From Clostridiales bacterium (GTDB lineage: Bacteria > Bacillota > Clostridia > Oscillospirales > CAG-272): a stretch of 64,000 nt of DNA. Shown here piece by piece: positions 44,002-53,168 of the stretch. Made by a program: the position numbers and the translations under genes. Each line of letters starts with the position of its first letter. The stretch's first letter is position 1. The notes below the pieces were generated by a model that searched no databases, was not told the DNA's origin, and worked only from the letters and a program-made list of their open reading frames with translations. The stretch covers positions 1-64,000 of the forward strand of contig DPGK01000021.1 of NCBI GenBank assembly GCA_003523225.1. The letters run 5' to 3'.

Positions 44002-44190
44002 ATGGCAAAATGCAGCGTTTGCGGCAAGGGAGTTGTATTCGGAAACTCAGTTTCTCACTCACACCGCAGGACTAACAGAGCATGGAAGCCCAATATCCGC
44101 AAGGTAAAGGTTTCCGAAAACGGCACAGTCAAAACTGTCAGCATGTGCGCACGTTGTCTGCGTACTATGAAAAAGGTTGACAACGCCTGA
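44002..44190 (+). CDS. rpmB: Ribosomal protein bL28
   Basis: A 62-residue ribosomal protein: MAKCSVCGKGVVFGNSVSHSH, NRAWKPNIRKVKV and MCARCLRTM are typical of bL28, with a CxxC pair at each end for zinc. ATG 44002 has GAGGAGG nine bases upstream; the longer frame lacks a site. It is followed by a hairpin at 44201-44242. Confidence 0.95.
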   Translation: MAKCSVCGKGVVFGNSVSHSHRRTNRAWKPNIRKVKVSENGTVKTVSMCARCLRTMKKVDNA

Positions 44191-44200
44191 TGCAGTTCTG

Positions 44201-44246
44201 TTCGGGGGAGCTGTCGCTTTAAGCAACAGCCTCCCGATTTTGATAT
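44201..44246 (+). terminator. Terminator of rpmB
   Basis: TCGGGGGAG-cTGT and ACAG-CCTCCCGA pair around CGCTTTAAGCA, with TTTTGA following. Confidence 0.6.
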
Positions 44247-44347
44247 CAGGATACTTTCTGCTGTTTTTATAAAAACGATTTAACGATTTATCAATACCGT
44301 ATTGGCATAACTTAACGCCCGCGCGGCGCTATGCCGCCGGGAACAAA

Positions 44348-44384
44348 TGGGCTGTTGCGCCAATGCGCAACAGCCCATTTTCGT
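44348..44384 (+). terminator. Perfect 13-bp hairpin before the DUF6873 gene
   Basis: TGGGCTGTTGCGC (44348-44360) and GCGCAACAGCCCA (44365-44377) form a perfect stem with a CAAT loop, followed by TTTTCGTGTTTT. It lies only 25 bases before the next start, so it may also act as an attenuator of that gene. Confidence 0.7.
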
Positions 44385-44401
44385 GTTTTAGGAGGCGGCA
44401 T

Positions 44402-45121
44402 ATGCTCTTTGTGATCGGCGCCGGAGCACCCGGCGAAATAATCGACGCGGCGCGGAAGCGTGGCACTGAACCGCTCTTACTGCCGCCGTATCCTGCACTG
44501 CCCTTTCCGGTGGCGGCGCACGCCGACCTGCTTATTCACCCGCTTGACGGCAGGCTTTACACATGGTCTGACTATTATTCCTGCGTCCCCGGCGCCGCAA
44601 AGGTGATCGACCTCATCTGTGAGCGATCCGGGCTTTCGCTTTGCTTTATTTCCGCCGACGCAGGAGACGAATACCCCGCTGATGTATGTCTGTGCGCCAA
44701 GCGCATAGGTGATTTTTTCATAGTCAACCCGCAAACAGCTCCGGAGCTTTTTGAAGCCTCCAAGCAGTCGGGGCTTTATCCGATAGCCGTAAAGCAGGGA
44801 TACGCCGCCTGTTCTGCGGCGCAGGTCGGCAAAAACGCGCTTATCACTGCCGACAGCGGAATAGCGAAAGCCGCCGTTTCGGCGGGGCTGAATGTGCTTG
44901 ACATTCAGCCCGGCAGCATTGACCTTCCCGGTTACCGATACGGCTTTATCGGCGGTGCATCCGGTTTCTGCGCCAGTCGAGGCGAAGTCTGGCTCTGCGG
45001 AGATCCCTCAACTCACCCGGATGGCGAAAGGATACTTTCCTTTATCCGCAGCTGCGGCTCTGAAACGGTGCTTCTTTCAGAGCGCCGTCTTTACGACTGC
45101 GGCGGGATATTTTTCTTCTGA
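44402..45121 (+). CDS. DUF6873 family protein (GME fold)
   Basis: A 239-residue protein. Lines such as DFFIVNPQTAPELFEAS, YPIAVKQGYAACSAAQVGKNALITADSGIAKAA and LPGYRYGFIGGASGFCAS match what I recall as the DUF6873 GME-fold family, the fold of guanidino-modifying enzymes. Conserved Cys, Asp and His positions are seen but a complete catalytic set is not proved. ATG 44402 follows GGAGG. Substrate unknown. Confidence 0.7.
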   Translation: MLFVIGAGAPGEIIDAARKRGTEPLLLPPYPALPFPVAAHADLLIHPLDGRLYTWSDYYSCVPGAAKVIDLICERSGLSLCFISADAGDEYPADVCLCAKRIGDFFIVNPQTAPELFEASKQSGLYPIAVKQGYAACSAAQVGKNALITADSGIAKAAVSAGLNVLDIQPGSIDLPGYRYGFIGGASGFCASRGEVWLCGDPSTHPDGERILSFIRSCGSETVLLSERRLYDCGGIFFF

Positions 45122-45131
45122 TCGGGGGGTT

Positions 45132-46262
45132 TTACAGCTTCACTGTCTCCTCGCCGATAACATTTCCGTCGGCGTCTGTGAATCTCACCTCCGCCGAGTT
45201 CCCGTCAAGCGTTATTGCTCCGCCGACGAAAAGCCCGTCATTACCCTTCTCCACACGTGAGGCGGTAATTATCGGACACGGCTGCCCGAAGGCGTCGCGA
45301 TCCCCGCCCGGATATGACACATAGCATCTGTGTATATGTCCGCATATCATAAGGTGCGGCTTTACCTTGTCGCGAAGCAGCTCCGCCCAGTGCGAGAACG
45401 TCTCCTCCTCAATATCAAACGGCGGCTTACGCTTCTCGGTAAAGGGATTGTGAACGACCACAAGCTTGTATTTTATCTCCCCGTCGGAATATTCCGGCTC
45501 GTCAGCTCCGCACAGCGACTCAAGCCAGCGCGTCTCACGGCGGCGGAAATCGGCACAGCAGATAGTGTGACCGTACTCCTCGTGGTCGTCCGGTTTGTCC
45601 TCAGCACAGTCGAGCACCACTCCCCATACGGGTCCCAGACGGAATGTATAGTATGAAAGCCCGCTTTCGGTCGTGGGAGTATAATCTGCGATAAGCTCTG
45701 CGCACACGCCGCGCGTATCATGGTTTCCGCGTGAGAACACCACCGGAATTTCCCCTCCGGTGATACCTGCGGCAATTTTATGTATCGCCTCAAAATATGC
45801 AATATCCCCGCTGTGATTCGGAATATCCCCGTTAAGGATAAGAAGATCCAGCGGCTCACCTATGCGTTCAAAGTACTTTCCGGCGCTCACCGGAGCTTCC
45901 ACACGGTTGTGAGCGTCCGCAATGTGGTAAATATTTATCTTCTCACTCTGAGGAGCAATGGGGCGGAAAGCCGATTCATATTCTTCAATCTCCCCTACCA
46001 CCGAGCGGTAGGGCTTGCGCTCTATCATCCTGCGCCAGCGGACGGTGTACCTGCGCTCACGGTCAAGCTGTTCCATGGGAACGGTCATTTTATGCGTCAG
46101 GCGCGAGGAGCGGAGTATTCCGTTTGAATCGTCATAATATTCCTCATTCCCGACTCCGACCCACATAAGACACGGCTCGTTTACCGGGACGATGATAACA
46201 TAATCTGAACCTACCGCATATACGGTGGGCAGTGCGGCAAATATCTCTGGCTTCTGTAACAT
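45132..46262 (-). CDS. Calcineurin-like metallophosphoesterase
   Basis: A 376-residue enzyme. The metallophosphatase motifs are in order: HIADAHN (D-x-H), LNGDIPNH (GD), SRGNHDTRG (GNHD), VVHNPF and CGHIHRCY (GHxH). An N-terminal beta domain of about 110 residues comes first, as in the pyrophosphatase/phosphodiesterase branch. No signal peptide is seen, so it is cytosolic. ATG 46262 has AGGAG at good spacing. It is convergent with the gene on the left. Substrate unknown. Confidence 0.85.
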   Translation of the reverse strand: MLQKPEIFAALPTVYAVGSDYVIIVPVNEPCLMWVGVGNEEYYDDSNGILRSSRLTHKMTVPMEQLDRERRYTVRWRRMIERKPYRSVVGEIEEYESAFRPIAPQSEKINIYHIADAHNRVEAPVSAGKYFERIGEPLDLLILNGDIPNHSGDIAYFEAIHKIAAGITGGEIPVVFSRGNHDTRGVCAELIADYTPTTESGLSYYTFRLGPVWGVVLDCAEDKPDDHEEYGHTICCADFRRRETRWLESLCGADEPEYSDGEIKYKLVVVHNPFTEKRKPPFDIEEETFSHWAELLRDKVKPHLMICGHIHRCYVSYPGGDRDAFGQPCPIITASRVEKGNDGLFVGGAITLDGNSAEVRFTDADGNVIGEETVKL

Positions 46263-46337
46263 GGCGATCTCCTGTTCTGTTTTACTAAGCAAAGTATACC
46301 ATAAATCTTTCGCGGTGTCAATACCACATATGCAGGA

Positions 46338-46366
46338 TTGACAATCACCTGATTCAGTGGTAAAAT
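46338..46366 (+). promoter_or_regulatory. Promoter of the alpha/beta hydrolase gene
   Basis: TTGACA (46338-46343), 17-nt spacer and TAAAAT (46361-46366). Confidence 0.75.
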
Positions 46367-46391
46367 ATACATATAAATATTATGGAGTTTA

Positions 46392-47399
46392 ATGTCTGAC
46401 ATGAAAATTGCACTTATTGTTCTCGTATGCCTTGCCGCAGCGGCGACAATATGCATCTTGCTTGCGTATATATTGGCAAGACTGCTGCTGAGGGCAAACT
46501 TCACCCGCGCGGCAGATCCGGACAAAGACCTGCGGCTGAATCTTGAACGCATGGAGACCGGTCCGCTCGCCGAAAGCCTGCCCATGATAAAGGAAGGGAT
46601 CGAATGGATGAGGACAGCTCCGCAGGAGGAGGTCTGCATAACCTCACGCGACGGTCTTACGCTGAGGGCAAGGCTTATCCCTGCGGACGATAAGGATCTT
46701 CTTCCGGACGGTAATCCGCGAAAGCTTGCGATCATGATACACGGCTACCGCAGCAGCCCCGAATTCGATTACTCCGGTGTGGCAAAGCTGTACCACTCGA
46801 TGGGGTTTACTTTGCTGCTTCCCTACCAGCGCGCACACGGAAGGAGCGAAGGTGACTGGATATGCTTCGGCGCGCTTGAGCGTTACGATACCGTAGACTG
46901 GTGCCTCTGGGCTGAGGAACGCTTTCCCGGCGTGCCGTTCGTGCTTTCGGGAATTTCAATGGGCTGTACCACGGCGTTGCTTGCCGCCGCCGAACCGGAT
47001 ATGCCAAAAACGATCGCCTGTATCACCGCCGACTGCGGGTATGTCAGCCCGCGCGCCATCTTCACAGATGTACTTCATTCAAGCTATCATCTGCCCTATT
47101 TTCCGCTGATGAACATTGCCGACCGGCTTTGCAAACGCAAAATAGGATTTTCCTTTGACGAATTCTCCACCACAGAAGCAGTAAAAAAGATAACCGTTCC
47201 GGTGCTTTTCGTACACGGCGAGTCGGACAATTTTGTTTCTCCGCGCAATACGCTTGAAAACTACGCCGCCTGCACAGCCCCCAAACAGCTTATTACCGTT
47301 CCGGGTGCCGGACATGGAGTTTCATATCTCGTTGACCGTGAAAGATGTAACCGTGAGATCAAGGCTTTGTTCGACGAAGCATTCGGAATGACGGCATAA
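46392..47399 (+). CDS. Membrane-anchored alpha/beta hydrolase
   Basis: A 335-residue protein with an N-terminal membrane helix (about 4-26) and an alpha/beta hydrolase domain. The oxyanion segment is IHGYRSSPEFDYSG, the nucleophile elbow GISMG, the acid in FVHGESDNFV and the His in PGAGHGVSY. It is close to the YqkD/BAAT-like esterases of Firmicutes. The start is ATG 46392; a second ATG nine bases later is also possible. Substrate unknown. Confidence 0.85.
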   Translation: MSDMKIALIVLVCLAAAATICILLAYILARLLLRANFTRAADPDKDLRLNLERMETGPLAESLPMIKEGIEWMRTAPQEEVCITSRDGLTLRARLIPADDKDLLPDGNPRKLAIMIHGYRSSPEFDYSGVAKLYHSMGFTLLLPYQRAHGRSEGDWICFGALERYDTVDWCLWAEERFPGVPFVLSGISMGCTTALLAAAEPDMPKTIACITADCGYVSPRAIFTDVLHSSYHLPYFPLMNIADRLCKRKIGFSFDEFSTTEAVKKITVPVLFVHGESDNFVSPRNTLENYAACTAPKQLITVPGAGHGVSYLVDRERCNREIKALFDEAFGMTA

Positions 47400-47419
47400 A
47401 AATGACAGGCGCAGGAACT

Positions 47420-47448
47420 TTTCAACCATTCTGAACGTTTAATATAAT
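47420..47448 (+). promoter_or_regulatory. Promoter of the lipoprotein pseudogene
   Basis: TTTCAA (47420-47425), 17-nt spacer and TATAAT (47443-47448), 27 bases before the start codon. Confidence 0.55.
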
Positions 47449-47475
47449 AAAAAATAACGAAAGGAACGCACGACC

Positions 47476-48855
47476 ATGAAAAAACACAGTAAGCTGATCA
47501 GAACAATGAAAAATCTGCATCTCGAATTACTCTGCACGGTGCTTTGCACGGTGCTATGCACGGTGCTCGCGCTGACCTTGTTTTCCTGCACCGACAACTC
47601 TGCGACAGGCGGTAAGTCCGGCGGTAACGACCTGTCATTTCATGGCGATCCAGACTTCAGAGGCGACTTTACATGCACAGCAAACGGACCGGTCAGGAAC
47701 GACACGGTTTCCGTCACCGTCTCAGAGGAATATGTAAAATATTTCGGCACGGACATCGTAAATGTCTACATGGAAGGTCTTAAAGAACTCGGCATAGTTC
47801 TCCAAGACGAAATAAGCATAAGCGTCGTCTCGATCAAGGAGGTTTACCCTCCGCTCGTAACTGCGTCTGAAGTAAAGATCACCAAAAAGAACTACTCCGG
47901 ATTTCCCTGCGGCGGCTACGGTCCGTATCAGATACTTACGCTTGACGATGTGACGTTCCCCGAAAATTTTCCCTCGATTTCCGAGCTTCAGAACGGTACA
48001 AGCAGCAAGTGGTATTCCAGTAACTTCTTTTTTGTCTGCCGCACCGAAAAAAACATTGCCTATCTTTCCTCGCTGAATTCAGGCATAGCCGATTTTGTTC
48101 TTAAAATAACCGACGCGCGGTCAAAACTCCGCTTTTCCCCCGGCGACCATATCGAGGTGCAGTTTGATAAATGCCTCAAAACTGAGGCAAAGACATCAGA
48201 AGGCAAAAGAACATTTTTCTCATTTGCCGAGACAATAAGTGATAATATAAAGATCCTCACGACTGAAGAAACGGAAAAAGCATATCGTGGGTTACACTTG
48301 CTCGATAAGCCAGTGATATACCTTTATCCCGAACAGGAGACCACTGTCAGCGTACGACTTGAACTCGACGGCGTGCTTACCTGCACATATCCCGATTACG
48401 GGAACGGCGAGGGCTGGCGTGAGCTTACCGTCACACCGGACGGAATTATACGCGACGCCTCAGGCAGAAGCTACTACTGCCTGTATTGGGAGGGGATCTC
48501 GCAAATGAAGCCGGATCTTTCACGCGGCTTTTGCGTCCGAGGCGAGGATACGGCAAAATTCCTTGAAAAAGCCCTTGCCGACATAGGACTTAACGAGCGC
48601 GAGGCAAACGAGTTTATCATCTACTGGCTACCGCAGCTGTAGAAAAACAAATACAACGTAATTTCATTCCAGACGGACGCTTACACCGACACGGCGGTAC
48701 TGACTGTTGACCCGCAGCCCGAAAGCATACTGCGAGTATTTATGTCCTATTACGCCTCAGAAAACCCCGTGGAGCTTGAGCCGCAGGAGTTCCCGCCTTT
48801 TGAACGCCGCGGCTTTACTGTGGTCGAGTGGGGCGGCGGAGAGTATATAAGATAA
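47476..48855 (+). pseudogene. Lipoprotein gene with an in-frame amber stop near its end
   Basis: The frame from ATG 47476 gives 388 residues with lipobox LFSC (Cys38), then a body of unknown family containing LDKPVIYLYPEQETTVSVRLELDG and, near the end, EFIIYWLPQL. A TAG (48640-48642) follows, but the frame continues with KNKYNVISFQTDAYTDTAVL and TGFTVVEW-like FTVVEWGGG to a TAA at 48855. Intact relatives that I recall run through this point (YWLP-x-M-E-x-NPYN), so Glu to amber is likely. The signal peptide has a triplicated TGCACGGTGCT unit. The gene may still make a shortened protein. Confidence 0.7.
47533..47568 (+). repeat. Three 12-bp tandem repeats in the signal peptide
   Basis: TGCACGGTGCTT, TGCACGGTGCTA and TGCACGGTGCTC (47533-47568) encode the repeat LCTVLCTVLCTVL of the hydrophobic signal core. 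The unit is a multiple of three, so copy changes keep the frame but alter signal length. Confidence 0.8.
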
Positions 48856-49029
48856 GCACACACAAAACAACATACGGGTACAGCCACGCACGGGTAAGTA
48901 CCGATAATATCCCCATGAAATATATGAAAGCTCCCAACGCTCCGTTTGACAAAATACGCGACATATTGAACGGATATCTGAAAAAAGACAACCTCGTAAA
49001 ATAACCGCTCCGCCGCTTTCCGCTGACAC

Positions 49030-49078
49030 AAAAAAGCTTGGACGAACGCACTTGTGTGACTGTTTGCCCAAGCTTTTA
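49030..49078. terminator. Bidirectional terminator
   Basis: AAAAGCTTGG and CCAAGCTTTT form a 10-bp stem with A and T runs on both sides, between convergent genes. Confidence 0.7.
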
Positions 49079-50566
49079 TTATTTATTTTCTTTTTTGGCA
49101 AGCACGACCGTAAGCGTTATCATCACAGTCGCAAAAACGACAAGAACGATAATGTATACGGTGCTTTTGCTTACTGTATTGCCGGGGGCATCCGTTTCCG
49201 GCAGTATCAATGATGTGTCGTCGGATATCGTATCCGTGTCCGTTATCGTTTCGGTTTCAGTCTTCGTTTCCGGTTCGGTAACAGGTTCGGTTTCCGGATA
49301 TGTAACAGGCATCGTTTCCGGTTCGGTGACAGGCGCGGTTTCCGTATCGGTGTCAGGCGGGAGCTTTGAACGAACGGTAAGATTCTCAAAAAAGTCCCCG
49401 CCAACCGTATCGCACCCCACCGTAGTCCGGTATAGCCCGTACTCGGTAGGCTTGTAGCTTTTTATCTGCGTGGCAGAGGTATAGGAGTCACCGCTGCCCT
49501 TAAGCCATTTTGTAAACCACGTGTACTGCTGGGAAAGGTGACAGGCATATCCGAGTTTTGACACCTCATATGCCGTCATTCCCCCGAAGCGTGACAGCGG
49601 GATATCCCAGTTCATGGTGATCTTGTTTTCACCGTAAAGGTGCAGATATGTTTTCGGCACATCCCACACTCCGTACTTTGAAACTGTGTCCGGGCAATAT
49701 GAAGCATCTGCCGCCAGCGTCAGCGCGGCAATCAGCGTATCGGTATTTATCATATGCTGCGGATGACCGTATTCACCGTTTATGTCGTGACCGATAACCA
49801 CCAAAGGTCGGAAACGCCGCAGCATTTCAACCTGAAATTCAATAAGCGCGTCACGCGAGAGCCCGTTTTTCTCCGCCACAGAATAGGCATATTCGCAGGT
49901 CGATGAGGTGCCGTCCCATGCGTCGGGAAGCTCCCCCATTACAGGATAACGCCTTACCCCTACAGTCCAAAGACCATTCAGCATTTCGTGCGTGCGGCGG
50001 CGGTCGTTCCAATGGTTGACAAAGTACACGACCTGAACCTCATATTCAAGCTCACCGGCATAATAAGGCAGCACTCCGAGAAAAAACAGGTGATCGTCAT
50101 CGGCGTGTGTTGGCAGAAAAAGCAGATCGACATCCCCATCTGCGGTACTCCAGCACTGGACCCATTCTGGAAGTTCACCCGCCGAGAACACAAACACATC
50201 GCAAACCTCCGCACCCGAGTCAAAAACAAGCGTTACTTCTTTCGCTGCACCCACGGAGTCGGCGACGTCAATGTATTCATGAAGAAAGCCGTTCTGACCG
50301 CAGCTTATCCGGCTGCCGTTTGCCATAAGCGTCCACGACTTTGGTATGCGGTCGAATTTGACGTAAACGGACTCGATCGGTATGTCAGAACTTATGCGGA
50401 GAGTGTCCCCGTCTGAATATGATAGGCGCGTTCGTTCGTCACCGTCGCATATCTTGCTGTCGGCATGGTAAAAATCCGCACTCGAAGTAATGTCCTCGGC
50501 ATTCGCGCCAACGGTAAACAGCAAAAGGACAGCGAGAAACGCGCAAAAAATCAGTATTTTTTTCAT
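49079..50566 (-). CDS. Surface-anchored PIG-L family deacetylase
   Basis: A 495-residue protein: signal peptide (1-23), an N-terminal beta domain (about 30-135), then the PIG-L/LmbE domain (about 140-330) with THADDDHLFF for the metal-binding HxDD and GHDINGEYGHPQHM for the second motif. A Thr/Glu/Pro-rich stalk with repeated TEPET units (about 405-450) and a C-terminal membrane helix (about 468-488) with a basic end follow. PIG-L enzymes remove N-acetyl groups from sugars. Here it would act outside the cell, on wall or capsular glycans or host sugars. Confidence 0.82.
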   Translation of the reverse strand: MKKILIFCAFLAVLLLFTVGANAEDITSSADFYHADSKICDGDERTRLSYSDGDTLRISSDIPIESVYVKFDRIPKSWTLMANGSRISCGQNGFLHEYIDVADSVGAAKEVTLVFDSGAEVCDVFVFSAGELPEWVQCWSTADGDVDLLFLPTHADDDHLFFLGVLPYYAGELEYEVQVVYFVNHWNDRRRTHEMLNGLWTVGVRRYPVMGELPDAWDGTSSTCEYAYSVAEKNGLSRDALIEFQVEMLRRFRPLVVIGHDINGEYGHPQHMINTDTLIAALTLAADASYCPDTVSKYGVWDVPKTYLHLYGENKITMNWDIPLSRFGGMTAYEVSKLGYACHLSQQYTWFTKWLKGSGDSYTSATQIKSYKPTEYGLYRTTVGCDTVGGDFFENLTVRSKLPPDTDTETAPVTEPETMPVTYPETEPVTEPETKTETETITDTDTISDDTSLILPETDAPGNTVSKSTVYIIVLVVFATVMITLTVVLAKKENK

Positions 50567-50616
50567 TTATCACACTCCTCTTTGTTATTTCGGACGCGAA
50601 AACAATTCCTGCACCA

Positions 50617-50649
50617 ATGGGCGTCCAGATCATATCCGGACGCCCATTG
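50617..50649 (-). terminator. Terminator of ftsZ
   Basis: AATGGGCGTCC (50616-50626) and GGACGCCCATT (50639-50649) form an 11-bp stem. It ends the dcw transcripts on the minus strand. Confidence 0.65.
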
Positions 50650-50704
50650 AAAAGAAAAATATATCTCTCAGGTAAACTGCAAACGTAATAAAAGCGGAAG
50701 GGTG

Positions 50705-51988
50705 TTATCTGCGTCCCGAACCGCGGAAGTCGTCGCGGCGCTTTCTGCTTCTCAGTATTGACATTATCTCGTCAAAGCCGTCCGCATCCTTGGGAAGCTC
50801 GTCAACGTTTTCGGACGGCACTTCCTGACGTGCTGGCTGCTGGACTGCCGGCTGAGCGGCAGGCTGCTGACGCACGGGCTGGGGCTGTTCATAGGTCTTC
50901 TGAGGCTCGGCTACCGGGGTAGGCTGAGGCTTGACGGCAGGAGCAGCTGCAGCTTCGGTCTTTTTCTCCGCAGGCTTTGCCGCGGCAGTTGCCGGCTGTG
51001 TCTGAGTACCGCGCTGAAGCTCGTCCTCAGCGTCCTTTTCAAATCCTGTGGCGATAATGGTGATCTTCATCTCATCGTCAAGGTCGGGATCGAAGGCAAC
51101 TCCCCATATTACATTGGCATCCGGGCTTGCTTCGTTTGCGATCATGGTGGAGGCAAGGTCTGCGTCCTCAAGTCCGACGTCGGGGGAGATGGAAATGCTG
51201 ACAAGTATTCCGGTAGCGCCCTTGATGGAGGTCTCAAGCAGCGGGCTTGAAATAGCTGCCTTGGCGGCAAGCTCCGCCTTATCCTTACCGGTCGCACTGC
51301 CGACGCCCATGTGGGCAAATCCGGCGTCGTGCATGACGGAGGTAACGTCGGCAAAGTCAAGGTTGATAAAGCCGGGAACATTTATAAGCTCTGAAATGCT
51401 CTGAACTCCGCGGCGGAGTACATCGTCGGCAATTTCAAAGGCATTGTAAAGGGTTATGCGGGTGTCGGAAACCTGCTTGAGTCTTTCGTTGGGAATGATA
51501 ACGAGCGAGTCAACATACTGGCTCAGCTGTCTGATGCCCTCCTCTGCCTGACGCATACGGCGGCTCCCCTCGAAAATAAAGGGCTTGGTCACGATAGCGA
51601 CAGTGAGTATGTCCATCTCCTTGGCTATGCGGGCAACAACGGGAGCCGCACCTGTTCCGGTTCCGCCGCCCATACCGGTAGCGATAAATACCATGTCAGC
51701 TCCGGCAAGAGCCGCTTTGATCTCCTCGGTGTTCTCCTCGGCGGCACGCTGACCGATCTCGGGATTTGCACCCGCTCCGTGTCCGCGTGTGATCTTTTCT
51801 CCGATAACGATCTGATTCGGAGCGTTGGACGAACGCAGAGCCTGTTTATCGGTATTCACGGCAATAAATTCAACGCCGCGTATATTTGTGCTTATCATTC
51901 TGTTGACGGCATTGTTTCCGCCGCCGCCGACGCCTACAACCTTTATGCTGACGCCGCTTTCGAGTAAATCATCGTGCTCAAATGCCAT
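50705..51988 (-). CDS. ftsZ: Cell division protein FtsZ
   Basis: A 427-residue tubulin-like GTPase that forms the Z ring. The signature [11 protein letters not shown] and N-terminal [14 protein letters not shown] are intact, with the usual T7 loop [10 protein letters not shown] Pro/Gln/Ala-rich linker of about 80 residues ends in the tail [15 protein letters not shown], which differs from the usual D-I-P-x-F-L-R but has similar charge order. Its own promoter lies upstream. ftsA is not encoded next to it. Confidence 0.97.
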   Translation of the reverse strand: MAFEHDDLLESGVSIKVVGVGGGGNNAVNRMISTNIRGVEFIAVNTDKQALRSSNAPNQIVIGEKITRGHGAGANPEIGQRAAEENTEEIKAALAGADMVFIATGMGGGTGTGAAPVVARIAKEMDILTVAIVTKPFIFEGSRRMRQAEEGIRQLSQYVDSLVIIPNERLKQVSDTRITLYNAFEIADDVLRRGVQSISELINVPGFINLDFADVTSVMHDAGFAHMGVGSATGKDKAELAAKAAISSPLLETSIKGATGILVSISISPDVGLEDADLASTMIANEASPDANVIWGVAFDPDLDDEMKITIIATGFEKDAEDELQRGTQTQPATAAAKPAEKKTEAAAAPAVKPQPTPVAEPQKTYEQPQPVRQQPAAQPAVQQPARQEVPSENVDELPKDADGFDEIMSILRSRKRRDDFRGSGRR

Positions 51989-52074
51989 TTTTATTTCCTC
52001 CGGTTTTGTTTCCTTTATTCTTAAGCATCGTTCCCGCGTCTGCCGCGCGGGGGCTTTTATATTACATCTATTAT

Positions 52075-52103
52075 ATAATAATATTTTTTTCGGGATTTTT
52101 CAA
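52075..52103 (-). promoter_or_regulatory. Promoter of ftsZ
   Basis: On the minus strand TTGAAA (52103-52098), 17-nt spacer and TATTAT (52080-52075), followed by a G+C-rich hairpin (CCCGCG/CGCGGG, about 52032-52050) in the 5' leader. A second TATAAT overlaps downstream. Confidence 0.55.
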
Positions 52104-52187
52104 GGGGTTTTGCGAAAATTTCTGACTTTTTATTATAAACATTTATTTCCTGACGCCAAAAAACTTTTTTTGCGCCATTTCTGTTCA

Positions 52188-53168
52188 TCAGTCGTTCTTT
52201 TTTGACAGGTCGAGCTCCTCACGCACTACAGCAATGACCGCAGACGGATCGGAAACATCAATAACCGCCGTCCCTCCCTCGGGCAGTTCCTGCTCGGCAA
52301 TTACGCGCGATGCTGCCAAAGCCTTTACTCCGGCATCGGAATCCGAGCCGAATTTTACGCGGAAGCGCCCGTCCACGGAAAGTACGATATTGAATCTTTC
52401 GTCAAGAAATATCTTGGATATCCTGCCCTTGAGCTCCGAATCTGCGATCGCGTCAACGAACTCTCCTATATATACCGGATCAGTGCCGTCGGCAAGCGTC
52501 AGAGGCAGCCCCACAACGGCGCTTGCAACCTCGGGCAATTCGGCATATACAAGTCCCGCGGCAATGAACTTTTCCGGAGAATCCGATCTTTCAAGCACTC
52601 TCATTGTAGCTGACAGCGCATAATACCCGCCGGATATCCCGGTGTAAATGACCGCCTCTTCCGCCTTTACCGTAATGTATACGTATGACGGCAGTTTTGT
52701 TGTAACGCTTACCTCGCATATATACGCAAGCTCTCCGGATATACTGCTTTCTGCCGCCTTTTTATCGGTCAGATACAGCTTGTCACCGTAGGATATTCCG
52801 GACGCCGCAATTATCTGCTCGTCGGTATATGGCGAATCTCCCTCTATCCTGATCTCCCCTACGACAAAAAATGAACCGAGAAATCTTGATATAACATAGA
52901 TCAATACACAGCTGATACTCAAAAGTGCAAATATCAGCAGCCACTTTGCCTTGCGCCTGCGTTCGAGCTTCTTTGCGTGTTCACGCACCTGTTCCGCGCG
53001 GCGCTTTTCCGCCGCCTCACGCGCCGCAAGCTCGTTCCTTTGTGCGTTGAGGCGTGCTTCCTTTTCTCTGTCACCGGATAAATTTCTTCGTCCGGCAGGA
53101 GATGGCTGAGACGCCGACCGACGTGTTTCCCCGGCAGAGGGTGCCTCACGTTCTTCCCCGTTACGCAT
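52188..53168 (-). CDS. ftsQ: Cell division protein FtsQ/DivIB
   Basis: A 326-residue divisome protein. The cytosolic start is long, basic and coiled (about 85 residues); a single membrane helix follows (LLIFALLSISCVLIYVISRFL, about 92-112). The extracytoplasmic POTRA domain has VVGEIRIEGDSPYTDEQI, then the FtsQ/DivIB beta domain. The start overlaps the murG stop (GTGATG); ATG 53168 is preferred over GTG 53171. It connects FtsL and FtsB-like partners in the septum. Confidence 0.88.
   Translation of the reverse strand: MRNGEEREAPSAGETRRSASQPSPAGRRNLSGDREKEARLNAQRNELAAREAAEKRRAEQVREHAKKLERRRKAKWLLIFALLSISCVLIYVISRFLGSFFVVGEIRIEGDSPYTDEQIIAASGISYGDKLYLTDKKAAESSISGELAYICEVSVTTKLPSYVYITVKAEEAVIYTGISGGYYALSATMRVLERSDSPEKFIAAGLVYAELPEVASAVVGLPLTLADGTDPVYIGEFVDAIADSELKGRISKIFLDERFNIVLSVDGRFRVKFGSDSDAGVKALAASRVIAEQELPEGGTAVIDVSDPSAVIAVVREELDLSKKND

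Noticed and set aside
48914-49003. A 29-codon frame (MKYMKAPNAPFDKIRDIL...)
   Set aside because: No ribosome binding site and no promoter; probably a fragment or chance frame after the lipoprotein pseudogene.
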